A stretch of 64,000 nt of DNA from Sipunculus nudus (GCA_026874595.1 CM049316.1:66920676-66984675), one strand, 5' to 3'; shown: positions 46,898 through 59,900, counted from the first letter of the stretch. The notes: a model not told the origin generated them from the sequence alone. Numbers and translations are program-made.

Positions 46898-47455
46898 TCG
46901 TGCCCTTACTGTTTGGGTGTGAATGGACACCTTTCTGTACTTATTGTTTGGGTGTGAATGCCCACCTTCCTTTCCTAACTGTTAGGGTGTGAATGCCTAC
47001 CTTCCTGCCCAAAATTTTAAGGAGTAAAATCCCGTCTTCCTGCCCAAACTTTTAAGGAGTAAGACCCATCTTCCTGTCCGAACTGTTAAGGAGTGAATAC
47101 CCACCATCCTGTCTGAACAGTTTGGGTGTGAATGCACAAACTTTTAAGGAGTGAATACCCATCTTCCTGTCAGAACAGTTTGGGTGTGAATGCACTCTCC
47201 TGTCCTGTTTTTGTGTTAATGCACACCTTCCTGTCCTTATTGTTTGGGTGTGAATGCCCAGCTTCCTTTCCTAACTGTTAAGGAGTGAATATCCACCTAC
47301 CTGTCCTAACTGTTAAGGTGTGAATGCACACTTCCTGTCCTAACTATTAGATCGAGAATGCATACCTTCCTGTTCTCACTGTGAGGGAGTGAATGCCCAC
47401 CTTTCTGTCCTGTTTGGGCGTGTATGCATACCTTCCCCTCATACCTCATAAGGTG
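46898..47455 (+). repeat. Minisatellite A, ~36 bp unit
   Basis: About 15 diverged units of the form TGAATGCCCACCTTCCTGTC + CTAACTGTTAAGGAG or TGTTTGGGTG. The alternation of TTTGGGTG and TTAAGGAG endings suggests two unit types. It is related in pattern to minisatellite B. Confidence 0.85.
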
Positions 47456-47810
47456 TTCTGTTTCACTGTAGGAAAAGGAGTCATGATGTTAAATGTGTCT
47501 CTTGAGATGTCCTTATTGATTGAAAGTGTTTTCTTCAGATGATCTGATGAAAAGTGTATTACGGAGTGACCCCATTTATCTAGCTTTCGTTATAAATTAA
47601 GAAAATACATAAGCCAGTCTGTTTTATCCCTCTCGCTTAAGTGTGCACCAAAATCTATTGCCCACAGACGCCATTTGTTCTTCTAAAACATTAATAGGTG
47701 TAAAAACACAATAATTAGTGTAATATAAAACATTTATAAATGTTATATATATTTGGAATATTAAGAAACGTGCAGTAACAGAGAGAGAAGGGCAATAATA
47801 GGGCGAATAG

Positions 47811-48120
47811 TGTGTTAGGATAGGAAGATGTGCCTTTCATCATAACTATTGTTGTAGGTATGTGTATCTTCTTGACCTAACAATTAGGATAGGAATTGGT
47901 ACCTTCTTGCGTTATCAATAAGGAAAGGAATATGCATCTTCTTTCTTAACAGTAAGGATATGAATGTGTACCTTCTTGCCCTAACTGAGAGGGCAGGAAT
48001 GTGATATTGTTTGTGCTTTTAGAGTAGGAATGTGTACCTTCTTTTTTAACGGTTAGGATAGGAATGTTTACTTTCTTGCCCTGACAATTAGGGTAGGAAT
48101 GTGTACCTTCTTTCTTTAAC
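47811..48120 (+). repeat. Minisatellite B, left part
   Basis: Units of about 35-37 bp containing GGAATGTGTACCTTCTTGCC and CTAACAATTAGG. The array is cut at 48120 by the LINE and resumes at 50794. Confidence 0.9.
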
Positions 48121-50793
48121 AACAACAACAACAACAACAATGTTTATTGTAGAAAGGCCTCATGGCCCAAAGTACAAGTAACTTAAGTAACAAATAAATA
48201 TTCACAAGTTTGCCATCGTTTTCTGCCAATATGTGTTTAACCATGTTAAAAGATATATATGTCGTAGAAAAGAATTGCACTGATATACACAAATGAAAAT
48301 ATATATGTGTACAATTATCAATTATACATAAAATTACAGTATTCAGTGAATTTAATGATTAAAGTACTACTTTATGGAATATTATTTTCTGAAATGTTTT
48401 CCTGTCTTACTCTGTTTACCTGAAATAAATATACACCTAAATCATATTGTATCTTGTGATTCTGTGTTCTCGAAATCTGAATAAGCCCATATTTATTTTG
48501 TGGAATATACTGTATAAATGATAAAAATTTATTTCTAAAATCTTTATATCTGGAACACTTGAAAAGAATATGGGCCTCATCTTTAATTTCATCATTCTTA
48601 CAAAATTTAAAGAGTCTCATATTTATTGGAGTATTACTTCTTCTGCCTACTTCAATCTCAAAATCATGGTTACTTAGTCGAAATTTTGTTAAAACCTGTC
48701 TATAGATATATGGGATATTATTTAAGTATCGTTCTGGTTCAATGCCTGATTTTACTTCACTATATATACTTAGTTTGGATTTTTCTTTTATTTCAGATAA
48801 CATCTCTTGCTGTCCGATATCCTTGACTCTTTGTAGAAACATATCAATGAACATTTTTTTCATCTCCAACTCCCTGTTCTAACCATGCATGGCCAATTTC
48901 ATACCTATTCAATAAATGCTTAATATAGCCTGGCCATGTAGGCTTACCCAGTTCATTTAACCGTTTTAAGGCATTATAACAAATAAAAGGATATCTAGAA
49001 TTTCCCATATTCAGTATTCTTAACCAATATTTTAGATATCTTTTAAAGTACATACAATGCAAAGGATATCTACCACATTCAAGAAGAACTCCTGCATTAA
49101 CTGTGCTTCTGCTAATACCCAGAATTTCTTTACAAATTCTTGATTGCACATTATCTATAATTGGTCTTGATAAGAATCCCCAAATGTCAGATCCATATAA
49201 TAATGCTGGTGCTACAACTTTCTCAAATATATTCATTGTGATATCTGGAGACATTTTACCACATTTAGATTCACATTTTTTAATCATATTCAGACCCTTC
49301 TGTGCTTGAGGTGTTAATAATTTCAGACAAGGATTCCACGACAATGTAGAAGAAAATATTATTCCAAGATATTTATATTGGTTAACATAAGTTAATTGTT
49401 TTCCCTTGAAATACCATTTTTCATTCTATTTAATTATACCTGCCCTCTTAAATACTACAGCTTTTGTTTTTTCTGCATTTACTTGCATACCCCAATGGTT
49501 TCAAAAAATTTCTAAAATGTTCAATATATTTTGTACGCGACCAACTGATTCGCCAACAATACATATATCATCTGCAAAAGCTAAAATATTTATATCTTGG
49601 GATTCTTGTGACATTTGAATTCCTGGTAATGTTGCTTCTTTAATCATTACTAAGAACTGGTTAAGATATAAATTAATAATATAGGGCTTAGGAGACAACC
49701 TTGTCTGGTGCCATTACAACATGAAAAGGTATCAGTTAATCCTTTTTCTGTTTTTACACAACAAGTTAAGTGGCTATACATAGATTTCAATACATAAATT
49801 ATATTTCCATGAATTCCAATTTTATGTAATCTATACCAGAGCATTTTATGTGGGATTCTGTCAAAAGCTTTACTAAATTCGACAAAAATACAATACATCC
49901 TACTTCTTTTGTCTTGCATAAATATTTCTGTTTCAAAGCATGTAATGTAAATATATGATCAATAGTAGAATATCCATGTCTGTACCCAGCTTGATTTTCA
50001 AACAACATGTTATTTTTCTCTGCCCAGTTCGTAAGTCTACTGCTAATTATTTTTGTAAATAGTTTACCTGTTATATTAAGTAAAGCAATTCCTCTGTAAT
50101 TATTTGTATTATTGATATTACCTGACTTGTAGATAGGATTCAAAATAGCTTCTGACCACCTCTTTGGGTATGAACCAGTTGTCATAATCATATTAAATAG
50201 TAAAGTTAAGATTGGTGTTATTTCATTCTTTATACATTTATAAATTTCTACAACAAGTCCATCTGTCCCTGATGCTTTTTTATTACAACTATTTTCTATA
50301 CTCCAAATAATTTCTCTTTCTGTGATAGCGGAATTTAATTCCAATGGATAATTTTTGGTACAGGTTTCACAGGAATGTTCATGATTTAAAAGGTAGGAGT
50401 TAACGGTTTGTAAAATCCGAATTGATAACAACATCCACATTCAAAAGATTTTTAAAATAATTATGCCATGTCCCTGGGTTTATATCAGCACACTGTCTCT
50501 GGTTATTGCTTTGACTTTTCTCCAAAAATATTTAGGTTGATGCATATCATCCAACAATGAAATTTGTAAATGAGTTTTATAACTGTTTTTCTTTTGTTCA
50601 CAAAGTAATTTAAATTTCTTCCTTTTCTCCTTATATTCCTGAAAGTTTTCCAATCTTGTTGTATTTCTAAATTTATTTAATGCCAGATATTTTTGTTCCC
50701 TGAAATCTGAGCATTCAGTATCCCACCATGGTGGTTGTTTTGATTTTTTTTGTGCTTTTAGGGATTTTACCAGTGGAGAACATACTTAGTATG
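48121..50793 (-). mobile_element. 5'-truncated LINE inserted in minisatellite B
   Basis: This is a non-LTR retrotransposon lacking its endonuclease. From the 5' side on the - strand come a linker (PPWWDTECSDFREQ region, about 50740-50690) and reverse transcriptase motifs: ASGTDGL, YRGIALLN, VEFSKAFDR, GTRQGCLLSP and AFADDICIV (about 50330-49560). The C-terminal region (49344-48372) has LLYGSDIWG and an FC...DEAHILFKC finger. Frameshifts near 49900 and 49690 and stops near 49500 and 49430 disable it. The 3' end is AATAAACATT followed by (GTT)n. The target-site duplication TTCTTTCTTTAAC lies at 48108-48120 and 50794-50806. The clade is not assigned (CR1/Jockey-like superclade possible). Confidence 0.9.
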
Positions 50794-52430
50794 TTCTTTC
50801 TTTAACGGTTAGGATAGGAATGTGTACCTTCTTGTCCTATCTGAAAGGGTAGGAATGTGCTTATTCTTGCCCAAACTGGCAAGGGGATGTATACCTTACT
50901 GCCCTAATTTATAGGGTAGGAATGTTTTCCTTGTTTTTCCCTAACTGATAGGGTAAGAATGTGTTAATTCTATCCCTAACTGATAGGGTAGGAATGTGTT
51001 CCTTTTTTCCCTTACTGAAAGGGAAGAAAGGTGTACCTTCTCCCATTAACGGTTAGGATAGGAAGATGTATACCTTCTTTCCCAAACTAAAAGGGTAGGA
51101 GTGTGTACCTTCTTGCCCTAACAATTAGGATAGGAATGTGTACCTTCTAGTCCTTACTGAGAGGGCAGGAATGTGTTATTGTTTGTGCTTTAAGTGTAGA
51201 AATATGTACCTTCTTTCTTAACGGTTAGGATAGGAATGTGTACTTTCTTGCCCTAACAATTAGGGTAGGAATGTGTACCTTCTTTCTTTAACGGTTAAAA
51301 TAGGAATGTGTACCTTCTTATCCTTACTGGAAGGGCAGAAATGTCTACCTTCTTGCCCTAACAATTAGGGAAGGAATGTGTACCTTCCTGTCCTAACTCG
51401 GAGGGTAGAAATGTGTTCATTCTTTCCCTAACTGAAAGGGTTGGAATGTGTTCATTCTATCCCTTACTGAAAGGGTAGGAATGTGTTCCTTCTTTCCCTT
51501 ACTGAAAGGGTAGGGATGTGTACCTTCTTTTTCTAACTCTAAGGGTAGGAATGTGTACCTTCTTGTCCTAACAATAAGGGAAGGAATATGTACCTTCTTT
51601 CTTTAATGGTTAGAATAAGAATGTGTACTTTCTTGCCCAAACAATCAATGAAGGAATGTGTACCTTCTTTCTTTAACGGTTAGAATAAGAATGTGTACCA
51701 TCTTGTCCTATCTCGGAGGATAGGAATGTGTTATTGTTTGTGCTGTTAGAGTAGGAATGTTTACCTTCTTGCTCTAACAATTAGGGTAGGAATTTGTACC
51801 TTTTGCCTAAACAATTAAGTAAGGCATGTGTACCTTCTTTCTTAACGGTTAGGATAAGAATGTGTACTTTCTTGCCCTAACAATTAGGGAAGGAATATGT
51901 ACCTTCTTTCTTTAACAGTAAGGATAGGGATGTGTACCTTCTTGTCCTAACTGGGAGGGTAGGAATGTGCTTATTCTTGCCTTTATTGTAGAGAGAATGT
52001 ATACTTTACTGCCCTTATTTATAGGGTAGGAATGTGTTCCTTAATTTTCTCTAAATGATAGGGTAGGAATGTGTTCATTCTTTCCCTAACTTGAAGTGTA
52101 AGAAAGGTGTTCCTTTTCTCTTTAACGGTTAGGATAGGAATGTATACCTTCTTTCCCTTACTGGTATGGTAAAAATGTGTTCCTTCTTTCCCTAACTGAA
52201 AGTGTTGGAATATGTTCCTCCTTTCTCTAAATGGTAGGGTAGGAATGTGTTCCGTCTTTCCCTAACTGGTAGAGTAGGAATGTGTATCTTCTTTCTCTAA
52301 CTGAAAGGGTAGGAATGTGTTCCTTCTTGTCCTAACAATTGGGTAAGGAATGTGTACCTTCTTTCTTAACGGTTAGGGTTGGAATGTGTACTTATTTGCC
52401 CTAACAATTAGGGAAGTCAGGGATAAAACT
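50794..52430 (+). repeat. Minisatellite B, right part
   Basis: This continues the array at 47811, with roughly 45 units by length. Unit endings vary in an ordered way (TTAACGGTTAGGATAGG, CTAACAATTAGG, CTAACTGAAAGGG). A distinctive ATTGTTTGTGCT variant recurs at 48006, 51178 and 51733, so there is a higher-order period of about 0.5 kb once the LINE is discounted. Confidence 0.9.
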
Positions 52431-52934
52431 GCTGCCTTTCGAGAGTGGGGGCCATGCTTTAACACTGATCTGAACAAACCGAGTTCAGTATAAAGGGCAT
52501 TAGGAAGGGGTACCATAAAGCTAAGAACATAGTTTTTGGGAGGAATATAAAATAGTACGGAACTGTTATACAAGTGTGTTAGATGAGCTAAAAGCAATTA
52601 CATAACTGTCGCGATACTAAATGTGGAATTTGACACAAGAAAAATATTCTCCATATTAGACAAATTGACTGGGTCAATCCCAGGATACTCCCATGCCTGA
52701 AGGTGCAGATCAGGACACCCCGTTCACATTTGCAATTTCTTCCATCACAAAATTGAAAAAATAGAAGAAATTTTGATCCATGTGTCATATTTACTACTTC
52801 AGTTATCAGCTGCTCACCATTCGACTAACTTCGAAATAAATAAAGAAATACACAATATCATCCAGAGAGCTAAGCCTACGATTTGCTCAAATTATCCGAT
52901 CCCAAGTAGAATAGTGAAGGAACAAAACGATTTA
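52431..52934. other. Gene-free stretch
   Basis: No gene is recognised. Frames of 66-74 codons show no motif. Confidence 0.5.
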
Positions 52935-53130
52935 CTGTTGTCAGCGATAACACATATCGTAAATTTATATTTCTTCATCCCTATATACAAAGATTGAGCA
53001 TTTACTTTCCTATACTAATACATACACACGTGCTGTTGTCAGCGATAACACATATCGTAAATTTATATTTCTTCATCCCTATATACAAAGATTGAGCATT
53101 TACTTTCCTATACTAATACATACACACGTG
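52935..53130 (+). repeat. Perfect 98 bp tandem duplication
   Basis: Positions 52935-53032 and 53033-53130 are identical as far as I can read, from CTGTTGTCAGCG to ACACACGTG. No divergence means a recent event or an assembly artefact. Confidence 0.95.
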
Positions 53131-53780
53131 CGAACCCACGTACACCGTTTTCTCTGATAGCTGTAGCCTTTTTGTACCGGGGTTACATACATATATATAA
53201 ATAACAAATCACACTTACAAGTTGAGTGCGGCTTATCATAATTAGACCGACATATAGGCTGGAGACAAAGCAAAATAAAACCAAAGAATTTCCTAAAGTC
53301 CAAGTATTATAATCAATACTTCATCTGCCGCTCAACAAGGAGCGTAATTGAGGCTGACTAGTGATCCAAGGGCTTCTTATCTGTTCATGATACCGATACC
53401 ATAGAGTCAGGTGATATGTGGAAGGCGGATGATTGATTGATTGGCGAACCTTTCTTATTTTACTGTCAGAAAAGTCACATCCTCAGATATGAATAAGACG
53501 TTCATCCTAAATACAATATCATTGATCACTGCCTGGGACATAGCGCAGTGGTTATACGCTCATGTCCTTCTGGATCTCCTTCATTTTTACCACTGCTTTG
53601 TATAACGTTTGTAAACAATGAACTATGGACAATATATTCCCCATTAAATTAACTTGACTCAAATGAATTGGTTATTTATTAATCAATGTTGAAGATTTCT
53701 GTGAAAAATATAATTTTGTGTTTTCAATGTTTGTCAAACAGCTTTTATTGGTAAGAAATTTGTTTAATATCATGTTCTCA
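53131..53780. other. Gene-free stretch
   Basis: No gene is seen. A single A-box-like word (TAGCGCAGTGGTTA, about 53540) without a B box is the only RNA polymerase III-like hint. Confidence 0.5.
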
Positions 53781-54090
53781 TACTTCATGATAAAGATGAG
53801 AAATTTGCTCAAGCAACTTTAAACTATAACAGTTTGGATCCATTATAAAACTAGAAAGCAGTCACAAAGCGCATACCTTTGACTATAAACATAGAAATAC
53901 ATGCTTATTTGAATTATGAACCATTACATTCATTAAACTTCATGATAAAGTTGACAGATATGCTAAAACAAATTTAAAATATAACATTTGGATACATTAT
54001 TAAATTGGAAAGCAGTCACAGATGGCATATCATCGACTATTAACATAATTTGAAATAAATATTTATTTGAATTATGAACCATTACATTCC
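53781..54090 (+). repeat. Two tandem copies of ~155 bp
   Basis: CTTCATGATAAAG, GGAT(C/A)CATTAT, GAAAGCAGTCACA and TTATTTGAATTATGAACCA recur in order from about 53784 and 53940. The copies have diverged moderately. Confidence 0.8.
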
Positions 54091-54553
54091 GTTTTATTGC
54101 CTACTGGCAAAAACGACAGGCCTAGACTTCTCCGATCAAAGATTAAGAGACAGGACGGTACAGGGAAATGAAAATAAAAGACAGAAATGATGAAATTTGT
54201 GACAGTAGGACAATATAGGATGAGGTTCATTTCATCTATCAAAACATTGTTAATTAAAAAATTGATTTAATTTTATGATTTGACACGTAGGGTTGTCTCA
54301 TAACTCTCTGCAAAGTTTAAAGAAATGCTACAAAAAATATAGACCGTGTTATTAGAAACTGTTGAAAACATTTTCTGGTATTTTGATTAGGGTGTGAATC
54401 CTCTAATTAATATTGCTGAAGACAAAATATCACCTGGGTTGTGGTTATCAGATATAGCGACTTATGTCTTTTCTTTTTTTTTTTTTTCTTTCGCGATTCT
54501 TGGTAGAAAAAAAGATGGTAATACATAATACGATGAATCCTTAGATTTTAATC
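54091..54553. other. Gene-free flank of the L1-like element
   Basis: No gene is seen. It has a T run at 54474-54486. Confidence 0.5.
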
Positions 54554-55320
54554 TTTTTTTTTTAAACATTTTATTCCCATCAAATTACATATTAGACCAA
54601 CATACATATACGTGAAACATAAACATTATGATAACAGAGACATACATGAACATAAATAGAGGTCTTATTCAAAATTACAAACAAATACATAGTCTAAATG
54701 GTTGTTCAAATATTCAAAATAATTTTACCAAATTTTTCCACTTTTTATTATGCACGGAGATTGTTCCTTTCCTTTTGGCTACATAATATTCATTTCTTTC
54801 CGTGTTTTATTAGACAAAAAATCCTGCAAAATTAAGAACCGTACGTTCCTCTCTATTAATAAAAACATAATATTTATATAATAAGATTACTTGATTCACA
54901 AGCAAGTTTTCAGTTTTTATTGGTGTGATTCCCAATAAAATATTTTCTTTAGAAACATTCGGTAATTCCACATGACAGCGGAGTTTATCCTTGATTAACA
55001 TATAAACATTTTTTGTCTGGAAACATGAAACAAATAGATGGTCTAGTGTTTCGGTTCCTTCAAAACAGTAGCACCACATAGGAGATTCCCCAATTGACCA
55101 ACGATATAAAAGTTGCTTTGTTTGTAGAATATTGTGCAAGATTTTGTACTGGAAAACCCTTAGTTTTGTACTTAATGTTGTCCTGTACATTAGTGTATAT
55201 ATGTTTTTCCAATTTAATAAAGCATCTGGAAGTACCGATTCAAACATTCTTCGACTGGTCGGTTCCTCAGCTTTCATTTTAATAGATTAGCGTATATCCT
55301 ACTTGCATTTATATTGTAAA

Positions 55321-56911
55321 TCTATATATTAATAGCGTAAGGCGATTTTTGTGATTTTCCGTATCTCCTCTGATACCACCGTACGGATTGCCGTGATTTT
55401 CGACATACATATGCTTTAGGTTTGTCCGAAAAGATTCCACCAACTTTTATTTACAATATTTGCGTATTACGTGCATAATTAATAATTTTAATATTTGCTC
55501 CCCCGCGGGCGCCTCTTTTCTTTGTGTCTTCGAGCCCGGTTACACAATGGCCACAGCGTGTGCGATGGCGGGACAGGGTTTTACTCCGGGGGCCTCATTT
55601 GGGGTTTTCTTATATTTGCGGTCACCGGCCCGAAATAATCCCCATCGGCGATCCTTTCTCAAAAGGGGGATCTTTGAAAGAATTGTTTTGCAGGCCTTCC
55701 TGTGACCGGGGGGTTGCAAAAAGAGGGCTCCTTCACATGACCTGATATGCTTGAGTGCACAACTACCGTGTAACAGGAAAATCGTGATGGTTAGGCCAAA
55801 AAAAAGGTTTGATTCTCAGTCATTTTTTTTCAGAACGTGCGGGCGGGCGATATTTTACCTTTGTTTTGTATGTTTCGATAAAAATGTCATATGATCAGGG
55901 AAAAGTATGACAATAACATATTTGTTTTGCTAAGCAGGCAAAAGCACTCTATAACAAAAGAAATCTGATCAAAATTGTATTATTTTATCTTCTTTAAAGA
56001 TGAAAATCAAAATAACAATTTTGAAACATGCGGGGGGGGATAAAATTGACGAATGCGGTGTCTAAGAACCAAACCTTTTTTTTTATTTGGCCTTATACAA
56101 TCACCGGTCGCACGTAGTCCAGGGCCTTGCATGAGATTGAGGTCCTTGACAAATATTCGCCAACACATGTAGGCCTACCATGTGACAGATGTAAAGAAAA
56201 TGTTAATCAAATTCACATCTTGGTTGGTACAGTGTGATGTGTACACGTGTTGAGTGCCATTATACATTACCAAAGTTGTATATATATAATATTGACTTAA
56301 ATTGTTTTGAAATGGAGATTTTTCCTCATTACAGCAGTTACAAATGTAAATCTCCTGTAAAATTGTAAATTTAATAAGTCTGTGCTGATATTAGTTCCTT
56401 TTACATGCAGGTGCCATATGGCATTTCATTTTCAATGATGTTTATGTAATACTCTTTGTTTTGAAAGACTTTTTCTTTTATTCAGTTTATTTATGCTTAC
56501 TGCGTATAAGTCATGGCCATCACTGTTACTATTTCCACAAATAAAGCTGTTTTTTCTTGCATTTTCGTCTATAAGGTCTCTTTCTTGGACGGTTTCTTTT
56601 GTATGTATATGTGATATTATAGATCAGTTTCTCGTGTCACATGGTATATGTGTAGGTGACTATTTGTCAAAGACCCCGACCACATTTTAGGGACTGGCTT
56701 AATTCGAGAGACCGTGTGCCACTGTACGCTGATCCGAAACAATCTCGAAAAATTTTTACCCACAACACTATACATATAATGGAACTATATATTAATAGCG
56801 TAAGGCGATTTGTGTGATTTTCCATATCTCCAGATTTTCGATGGATTTCCGATACCACCGTACGGATCGTCGTGTTTGCTCCAAACCGTGCGTAGCACGG
56901 GTAATTGCTAG
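55321..56911 (+). mobile_element. Helitron-like element, 1,591 bp, inserted in the L1-like LINE
   Basis: It starts TCTATATATTAATAGCG after host A (55320). It ends with the hairpin CCGTGC-GTA-GCACGG, then GTAATTG and CTAG (56908-56911), before host T (56912). These are the Helitron termini and the A|T target. Excised on paper, the L1 - strand frame is continuous across the junction. The first ~350 bp match the - strand copy ending at 9289. A second 5'-like end at 56785 (CTATATATTAATAGCG) starts a 127 bp mini-copy that shares the 3' terminus. No Rep/helicase is encoded, so it is non-autonomous. Short ORFs at 55460-55745 are not recognisable. Confidence 0.85.
56785..56911 (+). repeat. Internal mini-copy of the Helitron-like ends
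   Basis: A 127 bp stretch repeats the first ~90 bp of the element at 55321 (with a small internal insertion) and then goes straight into the terminal hairpin and CTAG. The ~35 bp before it (56750-56784) also resemble the sequence just outside the copy at 6048-6085. The 5' boundary in these two copies is therefore less certain. Confidence 0.7.
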
Positions 56912-59900
56912 TACTATTTTGTAATGCTTCGAAGGTCTTTTTGCCATAATTCCTCGACCACTGAGCTCTTAGTATTGAGCGCCTTTCATAAGGAATGGTC
57001 CTCCATACAGCATGCCAAGACATAAAAAAACTGAATGTCAAGCTCGTGTCATCCCATTTTTTCAATGAACCTGTACTATCAATAAGATCCATGATAGTAT
57101 TGAAACCCTGACTGGCCATAATCTTAATGTATAACGAGGAATTATCTATTTGTATTTATTTATTGTTCCAAAGAGGTTGATGCAAAATCCTGTCTATATC
57201 TTCGGGTTTATCGGTTGAATAATCTGCCCAGTTCAATAAACACCCTTTGTAGAAGGGAGGCAATTTTAAAGGTATACGACCTTTATCAAAATTATATCCC
57301 ACTTGTTCAAAACCACCAATATCCTTCATAATTATTTCAGCAATTACTTTCCATGGAGCATGAGTATCTTCTTTTAGTTTATATACCCATGTAATACGCT
57401 TGGCCTGAATTTTAAGTCGTGCATCCGGGTATTTAATTCCACCATGTTCCTTTACATTTATAAGAACACTGTGTTTTATTTTAGGTTTTCTTCCGTTCCA
57501 AATGAAATTATTTAATTCATTCTGAATTATTTTTACAAAGTCTACAGTGGGCGATAATACATTTCATACATACATAATTTTTGGTAGTGCTACAGATTTC
57601 ATAATCGTATTTCTTCCAAACAAAGATAAATTTCTAAATTTCCATAGTCTTAGACAGTTCTTTAACTTCCGTGCTACTCTGTCAAAATTTAATTCGTATG
57701 ACAATCTCTCACTATAAGGTAAGTGAATTCCTAATATCTTCAGTGCTTCAGTGGTTAAGTTCACATTTTTATAAAGGCCAGTCTCAATACACCTTTTCCT
57801 TTCTGATCCTATATATGCTACTTCCGATTTTTGCTGACTGAGAGAGCGCGAAGAAAATTTATAAAATTCGTTGAATATAGTAATTAATCTATCCATGGAT
57901 TTTTTTTATCTTGTAGGAAAAAAGTTGCATCGTCTGCAAATAATGCACATTTTATTTCGTTACCATGAATATTTATACCTCTAATGTTATTATCATCTCT
58001 GACTAATTGTGCCAATATCTAAATAACTAAGATGAATGTATATGGCGCCAGTGGGTCTCCTTGGCGGCTGCCTCTACACACTGGGAAATAGCCCGTGGAG
58101 TACCCGTTATTCATAACACAACTTTCCTGGTCAGTATTAAGTAATTTAACCCATTTTACAAATGATTCAGGGAAACCATATCTTCGGAGTACTGCAAATA
58201 TTAAATTATGATCCAAAGAATCGAATGCAGCTTCGTAGTCTGCTGCGAATATAATCCCCGGTAGGTCATAACATTTAGTATAATATAAAATATCGGAAAT
58301 CAGTCTAATAGGTTCGCTAATATACCTTCCCTTTACAAAGGCATATTGATCTCTGCCTATAATCTGTGATAATAGGGGTTGGAGTCTAGCTGATAAAATT
58401 TTACTAAGAATCTTAGTATCCACATTAATTAGACTAATTGGCCTCCAGTTTTTCACATACCTGTTATCTTTCCCGTCTTTTCAATCAAAGTAATGACGGC
58501 CTGTCTCTGACTAACTGAAAGGGTTCCTAATTCATAACATTTATTTAAGCTATCCGCAAGGTCTTCACTAAGGTCGTCAAAAAAGGAGCGATAAAACTCT
58601 TTCGACAGCCCATCATTTCCGAGCGTTTAATTATTGGACATTTGTTTTGAAACTTATTTTATTTCCTCTTTTGTTATAGAATCACCTATTGAAGCCAGGT
58701 TTTCGGTATTTATGCGCTTTAAGAAATTTTTTACAATCATTTTCTGTCGTTTTTAACTTTTTTTAATCATTTTTTTTTTTATTTCGGATAAAATACCTCC
58801 TGTGTCAGTTATTTGTGTGCCAGATTCATTTATCAATTTTCTAACAGAGCTCTTCGTCTTTTTCTGCTTTTCTTAACTTAGGAAATATTTGATGTTTCTC
58901 TCTCCTTGTTCATGCCATTGTACTCTTGTTCAAATAATGATACCGTCTGTTATTTTTTCGTAATATTTTTCTAAATTACACTTTGTTTGTTCATATTCTA
59001 CCAAATTACTCGGTCTATGGCTTCGCTCTAATGTTTTCAACTTCCTTTCTAATTAATGAAATTTCTTTCTTAAAATTTCTGGCCTTTTCCTTAGAAAATT
59101 TTATTGAAAATTCGCGAATTTTAAATTTTAAAAATTCCCATTTATCTTTTACATAATTATTTGAACTCTCAGTACTGAAATAATTTTTCCAAATTTTAAT
59201 ATTCTCTTTTAACTTTTGAATATACAGATGGTCTTCGAGTAGAGAATTATTCAGTTTCCAATATGTAGGGCCCCTAGGCTCCCCCTTGCTAGTATCAAAT
59301 AAAATTAAAATAATAGAATGATCAGTCTCCACAGCTGGGTCAATATCCGTTTTAATTACCATACTTTGAGCATTGAGAGAGACTAAAAAGAAGTCAAGCC
59401 GTCTTTGAACAAGTGGGTTTAAGGACCTCCATGTAAACATCCTTTTGCGAGGATTACGTAGGCGCCAGATATCACCTAATTCAAATTCACTAATTATATC
59501 TTAAATTTCTCGCACAGATCTACCCTTGAGGCGACGGCTGTCGTTTATATCTAAGTCTGCCAAAGACAATGCACAGTTATGGTCCCCTCCCCATATGATT
59601 GGAATTTGTTCATACTCCAATTTGTCCCTTTATGTGCGTAACTTCAGCTTTACATCTTTAAAATAGGACACCTGTTCTTGTTGCGTGTTTGGAGCATAAA
59701 CATTAAATAAAATGAATGGGCTTCCCTGAATCAAACTGTGTATTATAATTAGACGCCTTTTTTCATCTGTTACTACATCAAGAGCTTCAAATTCTAAATT
59801 ATTACCAATTAAAATTATTACTCCACAACTCATATTAGTGTAATTTGAGTAAAATGATTCCCCTCTCCATTGCTGTTTCCAGTACTTCTCAACATCGCTG

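Noticed and set aside
46898-52430. CRISPR-like array
   Set aside because: The units are contiguous diverged minisatellite repeats without unique spacers, in a eukaryotic context.
53536-53560. tRNA or SINE A box
   Set aside because: A single box-like word with no B box or flanking structure.
55460-55745. Two overlapping ORFs inside the Helitron-like element as captured gene exons
   Set aside because: The frames are not kept in the related copy at 8930-9289 and show no known domain.
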